From: an uncultured Lachnospiraceae bacterium
GTDB lineage: Bacteria; Bacillota; Clostridia; Lachnospirales; Lachnospiraceae
Direction of reading: 5' to 3'
Length of the DNA: 37,239 nucleotides
Assembly (NCBI GenBank): GCA_947178145.1
Contig: CAMWXE010000052.1
Location: 1-37,239 of the forward strand
This document shows positions 1 through 10,031 of this stretch, one piece after another (within the stretch, counting starts at the first letter, position 1; each line of letters begins with the position of its first letter). The notes beneath the pieces are model-generated. The model did not search any database. It worked only from the letters and a program-made list of their open reading frames with translations, and had not been told where the DNA came from. The translations under genes and the position numbers were made by a program.

Positions 1-21
1 CAATAATCACAAGGATTATTG
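1..21. repeat. 8-bp inverted repeat at window edge
   Basis: CAATAATC and GATTATTG are perfect reverse complements separated by five bases. The hairpin is AT-rich with no T tract after it, so I do not call it a terminator. The gene it belongs to, if any, lies outside the window. The stretch from 22 to about 150 holds nothing else I recognise. Confidence 0.4.
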
Positions 22-151
22 GTATTTTATGGAATATTAAAGTGTCAAACTCAGGTGTACCATTCCGCTTTGTATTGCCGGCGGTTACAAGATATCATAT
101 ATGGAAATACTGGTATCTGTCAATTATCTTACTATTAATTTTTTCTAAACC

Positions 152-180
152 TTGCATATTGGATTGAATTATTCTATGAT
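152..180 (+). promoter_or_regulatory. Candidate sigma-A promoter for the DUF6106-like gene
   Basis: TTGCAT (152-157) and TATGAT (175-180) are 17 bp apart, about 45 bp upstream of the start codon at 226. The match is good but imperfect. Confidence 0.45.
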
Positions 181-225
181 ATAAGATATGATTTTAATAA
201 TAAAATTTAAGGAAGGTATTGCATT

Positions 226-726
226 ATGAACGAAAGCTACAAGGAACTATTAGTGAAAAAGGACAAAGGGACAAAGGAGACGCTTATCAGGGTTGCGAGT
301 GTTGTCCCGACGGTCCTGATTGGTATTTTGACTCTCCTGACCGGAAATATTGTTTTTTTCATTGCTGTTATCGCTTTTGGCGTGCTTGACTATTTTGTAT
401 TTCAGTGGACAGATATCGAGTATGAGTATCTCTATCTGGATAAGGAAATTTCAGTGGACAAGATTATGGCAAAGACGCGGAGAAAGAAGCTTACGACGAT
501 CAGTGTGGAAAAGATTGAAATCATGGCACCGGAGAAGTCCTATCAGCTGGATTCTTACAGAAACCGCCAGACAAAGGTGACAGACTTAAGCGCCGGACAC
601 GATCTGCCGGATCAGAAGCTTTACTGGGTATTCTATGAGGGAAACCAGAAGATTTTAATGAATCTCACAGAAGATTTTGCCAAGACGATCAAGGGAATTG
701 CACCTAGAAAAGTTTTTACGGATTAA
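226..726 (+). CDS. Small two-helix membrane protein, DUF6106-like
   Basis: A 166-residue protein. After a charged N-terminus (residues 1-22) there are two adjacent hydrophobic segments, roughly residues 24-40 and 43-60, forming a membrane hairpin. The remaining ~105 residues are soluble, charged and probably cytoplasmic. The start follows a clear AAGGAAGG ribosome site. From memory it resembles the DUF6106 family common in Lachnospiraceae; no function is known to me. The layout (membrane hairpin, then a beta-rich soluble domain) recalls PH-like membrane proteins, but that is inference. It appears monocistronic, because guaB has its own consensus promoter directly after the stop codon. Confidence 0.75.
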   Translation: MNESYKELLVKKDKGTKETLIRVASVVPTVLIGILTLLTGNIVFFIAVIAFGVLDYFVFQWTDIEYEYLYLDKEISVDKIMAKTRRKKLTTISVEKIEIMAPEKSYQLDSYRNRQTKVTDLSAGHDLPDQKLYWVFYEGNQKILMNLTEDFAKTIKGIAPRKVFTD

Positions 727-730
727 ATGC

Positions 731-759
731 TTGACAAGCTGTGTCTGCTTTAGTATAAT
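731..759 (+). promoter_or_regulatory. Consensus sigma-A promoter of guaB
   Basis: A perfect TTGACA (731-736) and a perfect TATAAT (754-759) are separated by exactly 17 bp. Transcription should begin near 766, leaving a leader of about 100 nt before guaB. Confidence 0.85.
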
Positions 760-799
760 TGTAAAAATATTTTTAGAAGTAACAGCGTAAACCACTTAG

Positions 800-2320
<1,521 letters not shown>

Positions 2321-2332
2321 TTTCGCAATGAG

Positions 2333-2363
2333 CGCTGTCACCACCTTGTGACAGCGTTTCCTT
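2333..2363 (+). terminator. Intrinsic terminator of guaB
   Basis: A perfect 9-bp stem CGCTGTCAC/GTGACAGCG (2333-2341 with 2348-2356, 6-nt loop) is followed by TTTCCTT. It lies 12 nt after the guaB stop. Confidence 0.8.
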
Positions 2364-2431
2364 ATGCTGGCACGAGTCGTGATTACAATACAGTAATAAT
2401 ATATAGTAGTACAGAAGGGGTTGGTAATAAA

Positions 2432-3004
2432 ATGAAGGACACAGTAGAAATCAGATGGCATGGGCGCGGCGGACAAGGCGCAAAGACAGCGGCACTGCTG
2501 CTGGCGGACGTGGCATTTAAGACAGGAAAATATGTGCAGGGATTTCCGGAATACGGTCCGGAGCGAATGGGGGCACCGATTACGGCCTATAACCGCATCA
2601 GCAGCAGTCCGATTACCGTGCATTCCAATATTTATGAGCCCGATTATGTCGTAGTGGTGGATGAGAGTTTACTCGACAGCATTGACGTCACAAAAGGACT
2701 GAATCCGAATGGTGCAGTTATCATCAACTCTACACGCAGCAAGGAGGAGATTGAGGAGCATCTGCACGGATACCAGGGGGCTGTTTACACAGTTGACGCA
2801 AAAGAGATCTCGATAAAAGCACTCGGAAAAAATTATCCGAATTCGCCGATGCTTGCCGCCACAGTGGCAGTGTCGAAAGTTATGGAGCGGGAGGAATTTC
2901 TGACAGAGATGAAAGCTTCTTTTCAGCATAAGTTTGCGAAGAAGCCTGAGGTAATTGATGGAAACATGATGGCACTGGAGCTGGCATTTGAGGCGGCAAA
3001 GTAG
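2432..3004 (+). CDS. porG: 2-oxoacid:ferredoxin oxidoreductase, gamma subunit
   Basis: A 190-residue protein of the gamma family of four-subunit pyruvate/2-oxoacid:ferredoxin oxidoreductases, which convert a 2-oxoacid plus CoA to acyl-CoA, CO2 and reduced ferredoxin. The N-terminal HGRGGQGAKTAA segment and the GFPEYGPERMGAP motif are diagnostic. The reading frame extends upstream to 2348, but that part lies inside the guaB terminator; ATG 2432, preceded by AAGGGG, is the sensible start. It is followed by the delta, alpha and beta genes on the same strand. Sequence alone does not tell me whether the substrate is pyruvate or a branched-chain oxoacid. Confidence 0.93.
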   Translation: MKDTVEIRWHGRGGQGAKTAALLLADVAFKTGKYVQGFPEYGPERMGAPITAYNRISSSPITVHSNIYEPDYVVVVDESLLDSIDVTKGLNPNGAVIINSTRSKEEIEEHLHGYQGAVYTVDAKEISIKALGKNYPNSPMLAATVAVSKVMEREEFLTEMKASFQHKFAKKPEVIDGNMMALELAFEAAK

Positions 3005-3022
3005 TGTGAACAGATTTTCTAA

Positions 3023-3069
3023 GGTGTCAAAAGACGGTGCCTGTCAAGTTTGTGCATGCAGAAACTTGA
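3023..3069. repeat. REP-like element plus palindrome in the porG-porD spacer
   Basis: GGTGTC (3023-3028) and GGTGCCTGTC (3036-3045) are pieces of a dispersed motif seen again near 31702 and 33286. They run into a near-perfect palindrome at 3044-3069: 8-bp arms TCAAGTTT/AAACTTGA around a TGCATGCA core, with single G mismatches. In RNA this would be a strong stem-loop 30 nt before porD. Confidence 0.55.
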
Positions 3070-3098
3070 GGGATATAGACAAAGAGAGGTTGTTACAT

Positions 3099-3407
3099 AT
3101 GGCAAACGAAAAGATATATGATAGAATTAATGAACAGAGTCCATGGCAGGATATCACAGAGGGCAATAAGATCTTTGAGGCTGCGACATCAAAGGATTTC
3201 TGTACCGGGGAGTGGAGGACAGCAACTCCGGTGTGGAATCAGGAAAAGTGCAAGCAGTGTCTTCTGTGTACGCCGGTGTGTCCGGATTCATCGATTCCGG
3301 TCACGGGTGGAAAGAGAGAAGACTTTGACTATGACCATTGCAAAGGCTGCGGCATCTGCGCCAGGGTCTGTCCATTTGGTGCAATTCTTATGAGGGAGGG
3401 GAAATAA
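3099..3407 (+). CDS. porD: 2-oxoacid:ferredoxin oxidoreductase, delta (ferredoxin-like) subunit
   Basis: A 102-residue protein carrying two classical [4Fe-4S] motifs, CKQCLLCTPVCP (residues 51-62) and CKGCGICARVCP (residues 81-92), as expected for the electron-transfer subunit that passes electrons from the TPP site toward external ferredoxin. The frame is open upstream to 2988, overlapping porG, but ATG 3099 with GAGAGG before it gives a normal family length. The stop codon is immediately followed by the alpha-subunit start at 3408, implying translational coupling. The 94-nt gap to porG holds a palindrome and a REP-like motif. Confidence 0.93.
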   Translation: MANEKIYDRINEQSPWQDITEGNKIFEAATSKDFCTGEWRTATPVWNQEKCKQCLLCTPVCPDSSIPVTGGKREDFDYDHCKGCGICARVCPFGAILMREGK

Positions 3408-4610
3408 ATGGCAATCAGAGAACGATTATCAGGGAATGAGGCAGTAGCTTATGCCATCAAACAGGTCAATCCAGATGTAATGCCGGCGTTCCCGATTACA
3501 CCGTCTACAGAGATTCCACAGTATGTGGCTAATTATATTGCAAACGGCGAGATTGACACGGAATTTATCCATGTTGAGAGTGAGCACAGTGCCATGAGTG
3601 CCACAATCGGCGCATCTGCGGCAGGTGCAAGGGCGATCACGGCGACATCCTCATGTGGTATGGCTTTGATGTGGGAGGAGCTCTATGTGGCGGCATCCAA
3701 CAGACTGCCGATTGTACTCGCTCTCGTCAACAGGGCATTGTCTGGACCAATCAACATCAATGCAGACCATTCTGACAGTATGGGTGCAAGAGATACTGGC
3801 TGGATACAGATCTATGCGGAGTCCAATCAGGAAGTATATGACAATTTCATACAGGCTTTTCCAATTGCGGAGGACAAGCGGGTACATCTGCCAGTCATGG
3901 TGTGTCAGGACGGATTCATCACAAGTCATGGTGTGGAGAATATTTTGCTGGTGGAGGATGATAAGGTTAAGAATTTTGTCGGCGAGTATGAGCCGGAGCA
4001 TTATCTCTTAAATGAGGCGGAGAAAATGGCAATTGGACCGTATGCAGTTTCCAATTATTATATGGAGACTAAGCGTGGACAGCGGCAGGCGATGATAAAT
4101 GCGAGGGAAGTAATCCTGGAGGTTGCCGCCAGATTTGAGGAGATGACAGGCCGCAAATACAGTTTTTTTGAGGAATATCAGATGGAGGATGCCGAGTATG
4201 CAGTCGTGATTATCGGCTCAGCGGCAGGCACTTGCAAGGCAGCCGTCGATGAGATTAGAAGTGCGGCAGGCAAAAAGGTTGGCCTTATCAAGATCAGAGT
4301 GTTCAGGCCATTTCCGGAGGAGGAGATTGCAAAAGCGCTCTCCAGGGTAAAAGCAGTGGCTATTATGGACAGGAGCGAGATGTTTTCCGCCACAAGCGGA
4401 CCGCTTGGCGCGGAGATACGTGCAGCGCTGTATCAGGCGCACAGCACGGTTGATGTTGTCAACTATTTCTACGGTCTTGGCGGCAGAGATATCACCGTAT
4501 CTGATTTCGAGAAAGTATATCAGAAACTTGAAACGATAGCTGAAACACATGCAGTTACAGATATGTATGCGTACATAGGTCTGCGCAGCACGCAGTCAGA
4601 GGAGGTCTAG
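3408..4610 (+). CDS. porA: 2-oxoacid:ferredoxin oxidoreductase, alpha subunit
   Basis: A 400-residue alpha subunit. The PITPSTEIPQ segment near residue 30 and the EHSAMSATIGASAAGAR region form the pyrimidine-binding fold that faces the TPP held by the beta subunit; the C-terminal third (from about residue 260) is the usual transketolase C-terminal-like domain. The start abuts the porD stop and has GAGGGAGGGG upstream. Length and subunit order (gamma, delta, alpha, beta) match four-subunit oxidoreductases of Thermotoga and archaea, distinct from the single-chain NifJ type common in clostridia. A VOR (2-ketoisovalerate) role is an alternative. Confidence 0.93.
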   Translation: MAIRERLSGNEAVAYAIKQVNPDVMPAFPITPSTEIPQYVANYIANGEIDTEFIHVESEHSAMSATIGASAAGARAITATSSCGMALMWEELYVAASNRLPIVLALVNRALSGPININADHSDSMGARDTGWIQIYAESNQEVYDNFIQAFPIAEDKRVHLPVMVCQDGFITSHGVENILLVEDDKVKNFVGEYEPEHYLLNEAEKMAIGPYAVSNYYMETKRGQRQAMINAREVILEVAARFEEMTGRKYSFFEEYQMEDAEYAVVIIGSAAGTCKAAVDEIRSAAGKKVGLIKIRVFRPFPEEEIAKALSRVKAVAIMDRSEMFSATSGPLGAEIRAALYQAHSTVDVVNYFYGLGGRDITVSDFEKVYQKLETIAETHAVTDMYAYIGLRSTQSEEV

Positions 4611-4616
4611 GAGAGC

Positions 4617-5555
4617 ATGGAAAAGACAACATACAATTTCAAAGAGGTTATGAGCAAACCAGAGCGCCTTGCACCAGGACACAGAATGTGTGCAGGCTGT
4701 GGTGGTACGATCACTGTGCGCACAGTGCTCCGGGCGCTCGAGGAGGGTGATAAGGCAGTGATTGGAAATGCGACAGGCTGTCTTGAGGTATCTTCGTTCA
4801 TGTATCCCTACACGGCCTATGAGGACAGCTATATCCACAACGCATTTGAAAATGCGGGAGCCACGCTTTCCGGCGTGGAGACGGCATATCACGTGCTGAA
4901 GAAAAAAGGAAAGATTAAGGATAATTTTAAGTTTATTACATTTGGTGGTGACGGTGGAACGTATGATATCGGATTTCAGTCATTGTCAGGTGCCATGGAG
5001 CGCGGACATGACATGGTGTATGTGTGCTATGACAACGGCGCTTATATGAACACAGGAACACAGCGCTCGTCAGCGACCCCGCAGTATGCAGATACGACGA
5101 CGACTCCGGCTGGAAAAGTGTCTGCCGGAAAGGTGCAAGTCAGAAAGGATCTTGCGGCAATTATGGCAGAGCATCATATTCCGTATGTAGGACAGAGTAC
5201 ATTCACATCTAATTTCAAAGATTTGTACACCAAGGCGCAGAAGGCAATCTATACGCCAGGGGCAGCATTTTTGAATGTCATGTCACCATGTCCAAGAGGC
5301 TGGGGATATGAGCCAGGCGAGATGATGAATATCTGCAAACTCGCAGTGGATACATGCTATTGGCCTGTGTTCGAGGTGATCGAGGGCAGATGGATCCTGA
5401 ATTATGAGCCAAAGAACAAATTGCCAATTGAGGAATTTTTGAGACCACAGAGACGTTTTAAACACTTGTTTAAGAAAGAAAATGAAGAGTTGATTGGAAA
5501 GTTTCAGGAAGAAATCGACAGAAGATGGGAAGAACTTAAGAATAAGTGCAGTTGA
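4617..5555 (+). CDS. porB: 2-oxoacid:ferredoxin oxidoreductase, beta (TPP-binding) subunit
   Basis: A 312-residue TPP-binding subunit. Cysteines in MCAGCGG (near residue 25) and a later cysteine (CLEVSS) are the expected proximal [4Fe-4S] ligands. The TPP/Mg motif GDGGTYDIG begins near residue 109, and YDNGAYMNTGTQRS completes the metal site. It starts 6 nt after porA with AGGAG in the spacer. The stop codon lies inside the 5' arm of the operon terminator, so transcription ends right at the gene end. Together the four genes encode a complete soluble enzyme feeding reduced ferredoxin to fermentation. Confidence 0.94.
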   Translation: MEKTTYNFKEVMSKPERLAPGHRMCAGCGGTITVRTVLRALEEGDKAVIGNATGCLEVSSFMYPYTAYEDSYIHNAFENAGATLSGVETAYHVLKKKGKIKDNFKFITFGGDGGTYDIGFQSLSGAMERGHDMVYVCYDNGAYMNTGTQRSSATPQYADTTTTPAGKVSAGKVQVRKDLAAIMAEHHIPYVGQSTFTSNFKDLYTKAQKAIYTPGAAFLNVMSPCPRGWGYEPGEMMNICKLAVDTCYWPVFEVIEGRWILNYEPKNKLPIEEFLRPQRRFKHLFKKENEELIGKFQEEIDRRWEELKNKCS

Positions 5556-5596
5556 CAAAAAAAGAATATCGCAATGCGATATTCTTTTTTTGTCAA
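5552..5596. terminator. Bidirectional terminator, por operon versus minus-strand gene
   Basis: Two 22-nt arms (5552-5573 and 5575-5596) are perfect reverse complements around one base. They contain A7 on one side and T7 on the other, so the hairpin can stop transcription from both directions. The porB stop codon is part of the stem. Confidence 0.9.
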
Positions 5597-5606
5597 TAGT
5601 TCGTTC

Positions 5607-6119
5607 CTATTGTGCAAACATTAAATCAGCCTGTTTCCGCATCTCATCGATTTCGGCCTGTTTTCGCGCTTCATCCTCAGCAGCCTCGCGCAGAAGCCGC
5701 TCATAGATCTCGTTGGCCTCTCTGATAATCTCATCCTGCTCTGGTGGCAGAATGACATCGCTGCTGGCAATAAGCGAGTCAATAGAACTCTGGGGGCTGG
5801 AAGCATACAGAATTGCATCGAGTGCAGTCTGTGTGCTTTCGTCGACAGGCGTTTGGCCATATAGTCCTGAGTAAGAACCAGTAGCCGCATTGTATGCAGA
5901 GTCGTCGAAACTGGCACGCTCTTCCAGGCTGGGCATGGAATCTTCAAGGGCTAGTCGTTCTGATTCCTTTTCTGCTTCAATTGCCTCAAGGCGGAGTATT
6001 TCCTCTTTCTCCGCCATGGAAGGCCATATTCGAATTGCCTCGGGATTATATACTACTAACCACCATTTGATGACATGCGGATAATATTTTTTTAAAAAGT
6101 AAGCTGTGGCTGGATCCAT
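5607..6119 (-). CDS. Orphan hypothetical protein, helical and acidic
   Basis: A 170-residue protein I do not recognise. The N-terminus (about residues 1-35) is aromatic and amphipathic with several Tyr, Trp and Pro residues but no clean signal peptide. The middle (80-120) is Ser/Thr/Ala-rich and probably disordered. Residues 35-60 and 125-166 are rich in Glu, Arg and Ala and look like helices or short coiled coils. There is no cysteine. It ends just before the shared terminator with porB and has only a weak SD (AAGATGG). It stands alone between the por operon and clpB. The length and in-frame stop placement make it a real gene, but I give no function. Confidence 0.7.
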   Translation of the reverse strand: MDPATAYFLKKYYPHVIKWWLVVYNPEAIRIWPSMAEKEEILRLEAIEAEKESERLALEDSMPSLEERASFDDSAYNAATGSYSGLYGQTPVDESTQTALDAILYASSPQSSIDSLIASSDVILPPEQDEIIREANEIYERLLREAAEDEARKQAEIDEMRKQADLMFAQ

Positions 6120-6240
6120 TATCTAAACACCATCTTTCGCAAGAATTAACAATATTATTGTACCACATATTTTATAATATCGGTAGAACAAAAGTGAAAA
6201 TTTAATAAATTGCCACGAAAAATATATTATATTTCACAAA

Positions 6241-6254
6241 TTCCTTAAAAGGAA
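6241..6254. repeat. Palindrome upstream of clpB promoter
   Basis: TTCCTT-AA-AAGGAA is a 6-bp inverted repeat with a 2-bp spacer, about 30 bp upstream of the clpB -35 box. It might be an operator for clpB or for the divergent gene. It does not match CIRCE or the CtsR heptad repeat. Confidence 0.35.
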
Positions 6255-6284
6255 ATAAAAAGTGTAATAAAAGTATAAACTAAA

Positions 6285-6312
6285 TTGACAAAATAAAAAA
6301 TGGTGTTATAGT
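6285..6312 (+). promoter_or_regulatory. Candidate sigma-A promoter of clpB
   Basis: TTGACA (6285-6290) and TATAGT (6307-6312) with 16-bp spacing. Neither a CIRCE element nor a CtsR site is visible between 6120 and 6358. Confidence 0.6.
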
Positions 6313-6335
6313 AAGTATAGAACAAATAAAACAAG

Positions 6336-6358
6336 AATGCTGTGAGAGGAGGAGCATT
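6336..6358 (+). promoter_or_regulatory. clpB SD displayed in a hairpin loop
   Basis: AATGCT (6336-6341) pairs perfectly with AGCATT (6353-6358). The 11-nt loop contains the SD GAGGAGG, and the start codon follows directly. Six mostly A-U pairs would melt easily, which is suggestive for a heat-shock gene but could be chance. Confidence 0.4.
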
Positions 6359-8947
6359 ATGAATATACAAAAATTTACACAAAAGTCAATTGAAGCAGTC
6401 AACCAATGCGAGAAGCTTGCGATGGAATATGGAAACCAGGAGCTTGAGCAGGAACATCTTCTATATGCACTTCTGACAATCGACGACAGTTTGATTCTGA
6501 AGCTTGCCGAGAAAATGGAGATCAACAGGGACTATTTTCTTGACAGGGTGAAGAAGGCGCTGGAGAAGCGCGTCAAGGTACAGGGAGGACAGCCGTATGT
6601 CGGGCAGTATCTCAACAAGGTATTGATCAGTGCAGAGGATGAAGCAAAGCGGATGGGGGATGAGTATGTCTCTGTGGAGCATCTCTTTCTCTCCATGATT
6701 CAGAATCCCAACAAAGAGATCAAGGAAATCTTTCGGGAGTACGGCATCACCAGGGAGCGTTTTCTGAAAGCACTTTCAGAGGTAAGAGGCAATCAGAGAG
6801 TTACGAGTGACAATCCGGAGGCGACCTATGATACGCTCGAAAAATATGGGCAGGATCTGGTGGAAAAGGCGAGAAAACAAAAGCTTGACCCAGTGATCGG
6901 GCGAGACAATGAAATTCGGAATATTATCCGTATTCTCTCAAGAAAGACCAAAAACAATCCAGTATTGATCGGTGAACCCGGTGTGGGTAAAACAGCTGTT
7001 GTCGAGGGACTTGCGCAGCGAATTGTGCGCGGGGATGTGCCGCAGGGACTGCAGGACAAGAAGATCTTTTCATTGGATATGGGAGCGTTGGTCGCGGGAG
7101 CAAAGTATAGAGGTGAGTTTGAGGAGCGGTTAAAAGCGGTGCTCGAGGACGTCAAGAACAGTGACGGACAGATTATTCTCTTTATCGATGAGCTCCATAC
7201 TATTGTGGGCGCTGGCAAGACAGACGGGGCAATGGATGCTGGAAATATGCTAAAACCGATGCTTGCAAGAGGGGAATTGCACTGTATCGGTGCCACGACC
7301 CTGGACGAGTACAGACAGTATATTGAGAAAGACCCTGCGCTTGAGCGTCGTTTCCAGCCAGTTATGGTGTCTGAGCCGACTGTGGAGGATACGATCAGTA
7401 TTTTGAGAGGATTAAAAGAGCGCTATGAGGTCTTCCATGGCGTCAAGATTATGGACAATGCACTTGTGAGTGCAGCAGTGCTCTCCAACCGTTATATCAC
7501 AGACCGCTTTTTGCCGGACAAGGCGATTGATCTGGTGGATGAGGCGTGTGCCATGATTAAGACAGAGCTGGATTCACTGCCTGCAGAGCTCGACGAGCTG
7601 CAGCGGAAAATCATGCAGATGGAGATTGAGGAGGCAGCATTAAAGAAAGAGGAGGACCGGCTGAGCGCAGAGCGTCTGACAGCGCTGCAGGCAGAGCTTG
7701 CCGAGCAGAAGGCGGAATTCAACAACCGAAAAGCGCAGTGGGACAATGAGAAGGCCTGTGTGGAAAGGCTGTCGAAGCTGAGGGAAGACATTGAGAATTT
7801 GAACAATCAGATACAGATCGCACAGCGGGAAGGCAATCTTGAGAAGGCGGCAGAGTTAAGCTATGGAAAGCTTCCAGAGCTTAAAAAGCAGCTCGAGATT
7901 GAGGAGGAGACAGTCAATGCCAGAGAAATGTCACTGGTACATGAGAGTGTGTCCGACGATGAGATTGCAAAAATCATATCGCGCTGGACGGGAATTCCTG
8001 TTGCAAAGCTCAATGAAAGTGAGCGCAACAAGACACTTCATTTGGACGAGGAACTTCACAAGCGCGTGATCGGGCAGGATGAGGGTGTCACAAAGGTGAC
8101 AGAGGCGATTATTCGCTCGAAGGCTGGAATTAAGGACCCCGACAAGCCGATTGGCTCTTTTCTGTTCTTAGGACCGACTGGTGTCGGCAAGACAGAGCTT
8201 GCCAAGGCGCTTGCGGCCTCTCTATTTGACGACGAAGCTAACATGGTGCGGATTGACATGAGTGAATACATGGAGAAACACTCTGTATCAAGGCTGATTG
8301 GAGCGCCTCCAGGATATGTAGGTTATGACGAGGGCGGACAGCTGACAGAGGCAGTGCGCAGGAAGCCATACAGTGTGGTACTGTTTGATGAGGTTGAAAA
8401 AGCACATCCAGATGTCTTTAATATCCTGCTGCAGGTATTGGATGATGGGCGTATTACAGATTCACAGGGTCGAACTGTAGACTTCAAGAATACAATCCTG
8501 ATCATGACTTCAAATATCGGCGCACAGTACCTGCTTGATGGGATCGACAGCAATGGTGAGATCGAACAGGCAGCACAGGATATGGTAATGGGAGAGCTCA
8601 GAGCACATTTCCGGCCGGAGTTTTTGAATCGACTGGATGAAACGATTCTATTCAAACCGCTCACCAAGAACGATATCGGTGGTATCATCAGTCTGATACT
8701 GGCAGATATTAACAGGCGGCTTGCAGACAAAGAGCTGATGATAGAGCTATCGGAACGGGCGCAGCATTTTATCGTCGAGAATGGATATGATCCTGTATAT
8801 GGGGCGAGACCACTCAAGAGATATATCCAGAAGTATGTGGAGACATTGGCTGCGAAACTGATTCTTGCAGATAAGGTGAAAGTGGGAGACACGATACGGA
8901 TTGATCTGGACAGCATAGAGTCCGAGCTAACAGCAATTACAAAATAG
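6359..8947 (+). CDS. clpB: ClpB disaggregase (Hsp100)
   Basis: An 862-residue hexameric AAA+ chaperone that, with DnaK, extracts polypeptides from aggregates. Order: Clp N-domain with two repeats (1-145), first AAA+ module with Walker A GEPGVGKT (205-212) and FIDELH Walker B, a long M-domain coiled coil (about 400-530) rich in Glu, Lys and Leu, and a second AAA+ module with GPTGVGKT (about 604-611), the GYVG pore loop, and the C-terminal D2-small domain. The M-domain length marks ClpB rather than ClpC or ClpA. There is no ClpP-binding IGF/IGL tripeptide that I can see. It is a single-gene unit closed by a bidirectional terminator. Its SD sits in a potential hairpin loop. Confidence 0.96.
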   Translation: MNIQKFTQKSIEAVNQCEKLAMEYGNQELEQEHLLYALLTIDDSLILKLAEKMEINRDYFLDRVKKALEKRVKVQGGQPYVGQYLNKVLISAEDEAKRMGDEYVSVEHLFLSMIQNPNKEIKEIFREYGITRERFLKALSEVRGNQRVTSDNPEATYDTLEKYGQDLVEKARKQKLDPVIGRDNEIRNIIRILSRKTKNNPVLIGEPGVGKTAVVEGLAQRIVRGDVPQGLQDKKIFSLDMGALVAGAKYRGEFEERLKAVLEDVKNSDGQIILFIDELHTIVGAGKTDGAMDAGNMLKPMLARGELHCIGATTLDEYRQYIEKDPALERRFQPVMVSEPTVEDTISILRGLKERYEVFHGVKIMDNALVSAAVLSNRYITDRFLPDKAIDLVDEACAMIKTELDSLPAELDELQRKIMQMEIEEAALKKEEDRLSAERLTALQAELAEQKAEFNNRKAQWDNEKACVERLSKLREDIENLNNQIQIAQREGNLEKAAELSYGKLPELKKQLEIEEETVNAREMSLVHESVSDDEIAKIISRWTGIPVAKLNESERNKTLHLDEELHKRVIGQDEGVTKVTEAIIRSKAGIKDPDKPIGSFLFLGPTGVGKTELAKALAASLFDDEANMVRIDMSEYMEKHSVSRLIGAPPGYVGYDEGGQLTEAVRRKPYSVVLFDEVEKAHPDVFNILLQVLDDGRITDSQGRTVDFKNTILIMTSNIGAQYLLDGIDSNGEIEQAAQDMVMGELRAHFRPEFLNRLDETILFKPLTKNDIGGIISLILADINRRLADKELMIELSERAQHFIVENGYDPVYGARPLKRYIQKYVETLAAKLILADKVKVGDTIRIDLDSIESELTAITK

Positions 8948-8954
8948 AAATAGA

Positions 8955-8982
8955 AAAACAGGAGGTCCGCACCTCCTGTTTT
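8955..8982. terminator. Bidirectional terminator, clpB versus SGNH gene
   Basis: A perfect 12-bp stem AAAACAGGAGGT/ACCTCCTGTTTT with loop CCGC. The minus-strand gene's stop codon (8981-8983) overlaps the distal arm. Confidence 0.88.
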
Positions 8983-9994
8983 ATGTTGTTTCTGCCAAAT
9001 CTTTGTCTGTGACAATCGCGTGCTGGAGCAGGAAATCCTTCCAGATAGGGTAGTATTGCGCTTTGACATGTACCTGATCCCATGTGTAGTCTGATACAAG
9101 TGCGCCCTCATCGCAAAGGCTGCTCTCATTGATATCAATATAAAAGATGTCTTTTTGATTGGCGAGTGTGGCAATCAGGCTGTTTCGCGCTGCAATATTT
9201 TCGTTGGTGATGCTGTCGCCGTCGTCGGATTTCTGCTGGGTTACAAACAGGTTTCCCTGAATGAAGATCAGTGCCTGCGGCTGAAGCTTGCGAATATCTG
9301 TCACAACATCGCGGTAGCGCTCGTAAAAACTTTCTGGTGTACCAGTGCCGCATTCATTGATACCAACCATCAGATAGATTTTTGCAAATTGTGTTTCTGA
9401 TAGGATATCATGAATCGACATCGTTGTGTCATCATATGAAATCTTTGGCTTTTCATAGTCATAGATGGTAAGCGAGGTCTTGCACAGAAACGTCGCATTC
9501 TCAATCCCGGCATACTGACTGATTCCGACTGTGCGGGAATCGCCAATAAAGCATGCATCCGCAAAGTAATCATCTGTCGCAGCCGTAAATTCGTAGGTCT
9601 GTGGTTCCTCTGGCAGACTTACAGACGCATCAGAAGGAAGATCGAAGAGAATGCCAGAGAGTGGTGTTTCTGCTGCCTCTGGCACTGCATTGGACTGCGA
9701 TGCAGTGGACTGCATTGCAGTAGACTGCATCGCAAGCTCAGGCTGTGCATCAGCTGGCACTGCAATGAGGTTGTCAACAGCATAGCTTGTGCTGAAATCA
9801 GACAGATCTGTTATATATAATTTGTCGTGAATTCCTTGCATGGCCGTCGCCAGGGGAGGCGTCGATATGGTATACATATCTTCATTGTGATAGTACCGGG
9901 TATTCCAATAGAAACCAAGGACACTGAACATCACCGTGGAAATCATGATTAGAATTAGTAAAGTAAGATATTTTTTTCTATTTAGCTCTCTCAT
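8981..9994 (-). CDS. Membrane-anchored SGNH/GDSL-family protein, partner of MBOAT
   Basis: A 337-residue protein: short basic N-terminus, one transmembrane helix (about residues 9-29), an extracytoplasmic Ser/Ala/Gln-rich linker (80-135) with a five-residue tandem repeat, then an SGNH hydrolase fold. Block I is FIGDSRTVG (Ser153 as nucleophile), a block III equivalent is GINECG, and the block V pair is Asp306/His309 in WDQVHV. The frame is open further upstream to 10069, overlapping the previous gene; ATG 9994, with AAGAGG 12 nt upstream, puts the basic residues directly before the membrane helix. It lies 37 nt after an MBOAT gene. Such pairs O-acylate exported polysaccharides, the SGNH protein moving the acyl group outside the cell. 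The target is unknown. Confidence 0.85.
   Translation of the reverse strand: MRELNRKKYLTLLILIMISTVMFSVLGFYWNTRYYHNEDMYTISTPPLATAMQGIHDKLYITDLSDFSTSYAVDNLIAVPADAQPELAMQSTAMQSTASQSNAVPEAAETPLSGILFDLPSDASVSLPEEPQTYEFTAATDDYFADACFIGDSRTVGISQYAGIENATFLCKTSLTIYDYEKPKISYDDTTMSIHDILSETQFAKIYLMVGINECGTGTPESFYERYRDVVTDIRKLQPQALIFIQGNLFVTQQKSDDGDSITNENIAARNSLIATLANQKDIFYIDINESSLCDEGALVSDYTWDQVHVKAQYYPIWKDFLLQHAIVTDKDLAETT
9691..9735. repeat. Three in-frame 15-bp tandem units in the SGNH gene
   Basis: Three consecutive 15-bp units begin at 9691, 9706 and 9721 with the form TRGACTGCRWYGCAR. On the minus strand they encode a five-residue repeat (MQSTA, MQSTA, SQSNA) in the extracytoplasmic linker. Unit length is a multiple of three, so copy changes would keep the frame. 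Confidence 0.75.
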
Positions 9995-10031
9995 ATTGTA
10001 ACAAAACCTCTTCAAAACAAATGAAATAAAA

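Noticed and set aside
8323..9174. A 283-codon minus-strand frame across the clpB end
   Set aside because: It overlaps the second AAA+ module of clpB and the SGNH gene; Ser/Ile-rich as expected for a shadow.
9691..9735. Start of a CRISPR array
   Set aside because: The units are directly adjacent, without spacers, and in frame with a coding sequence.
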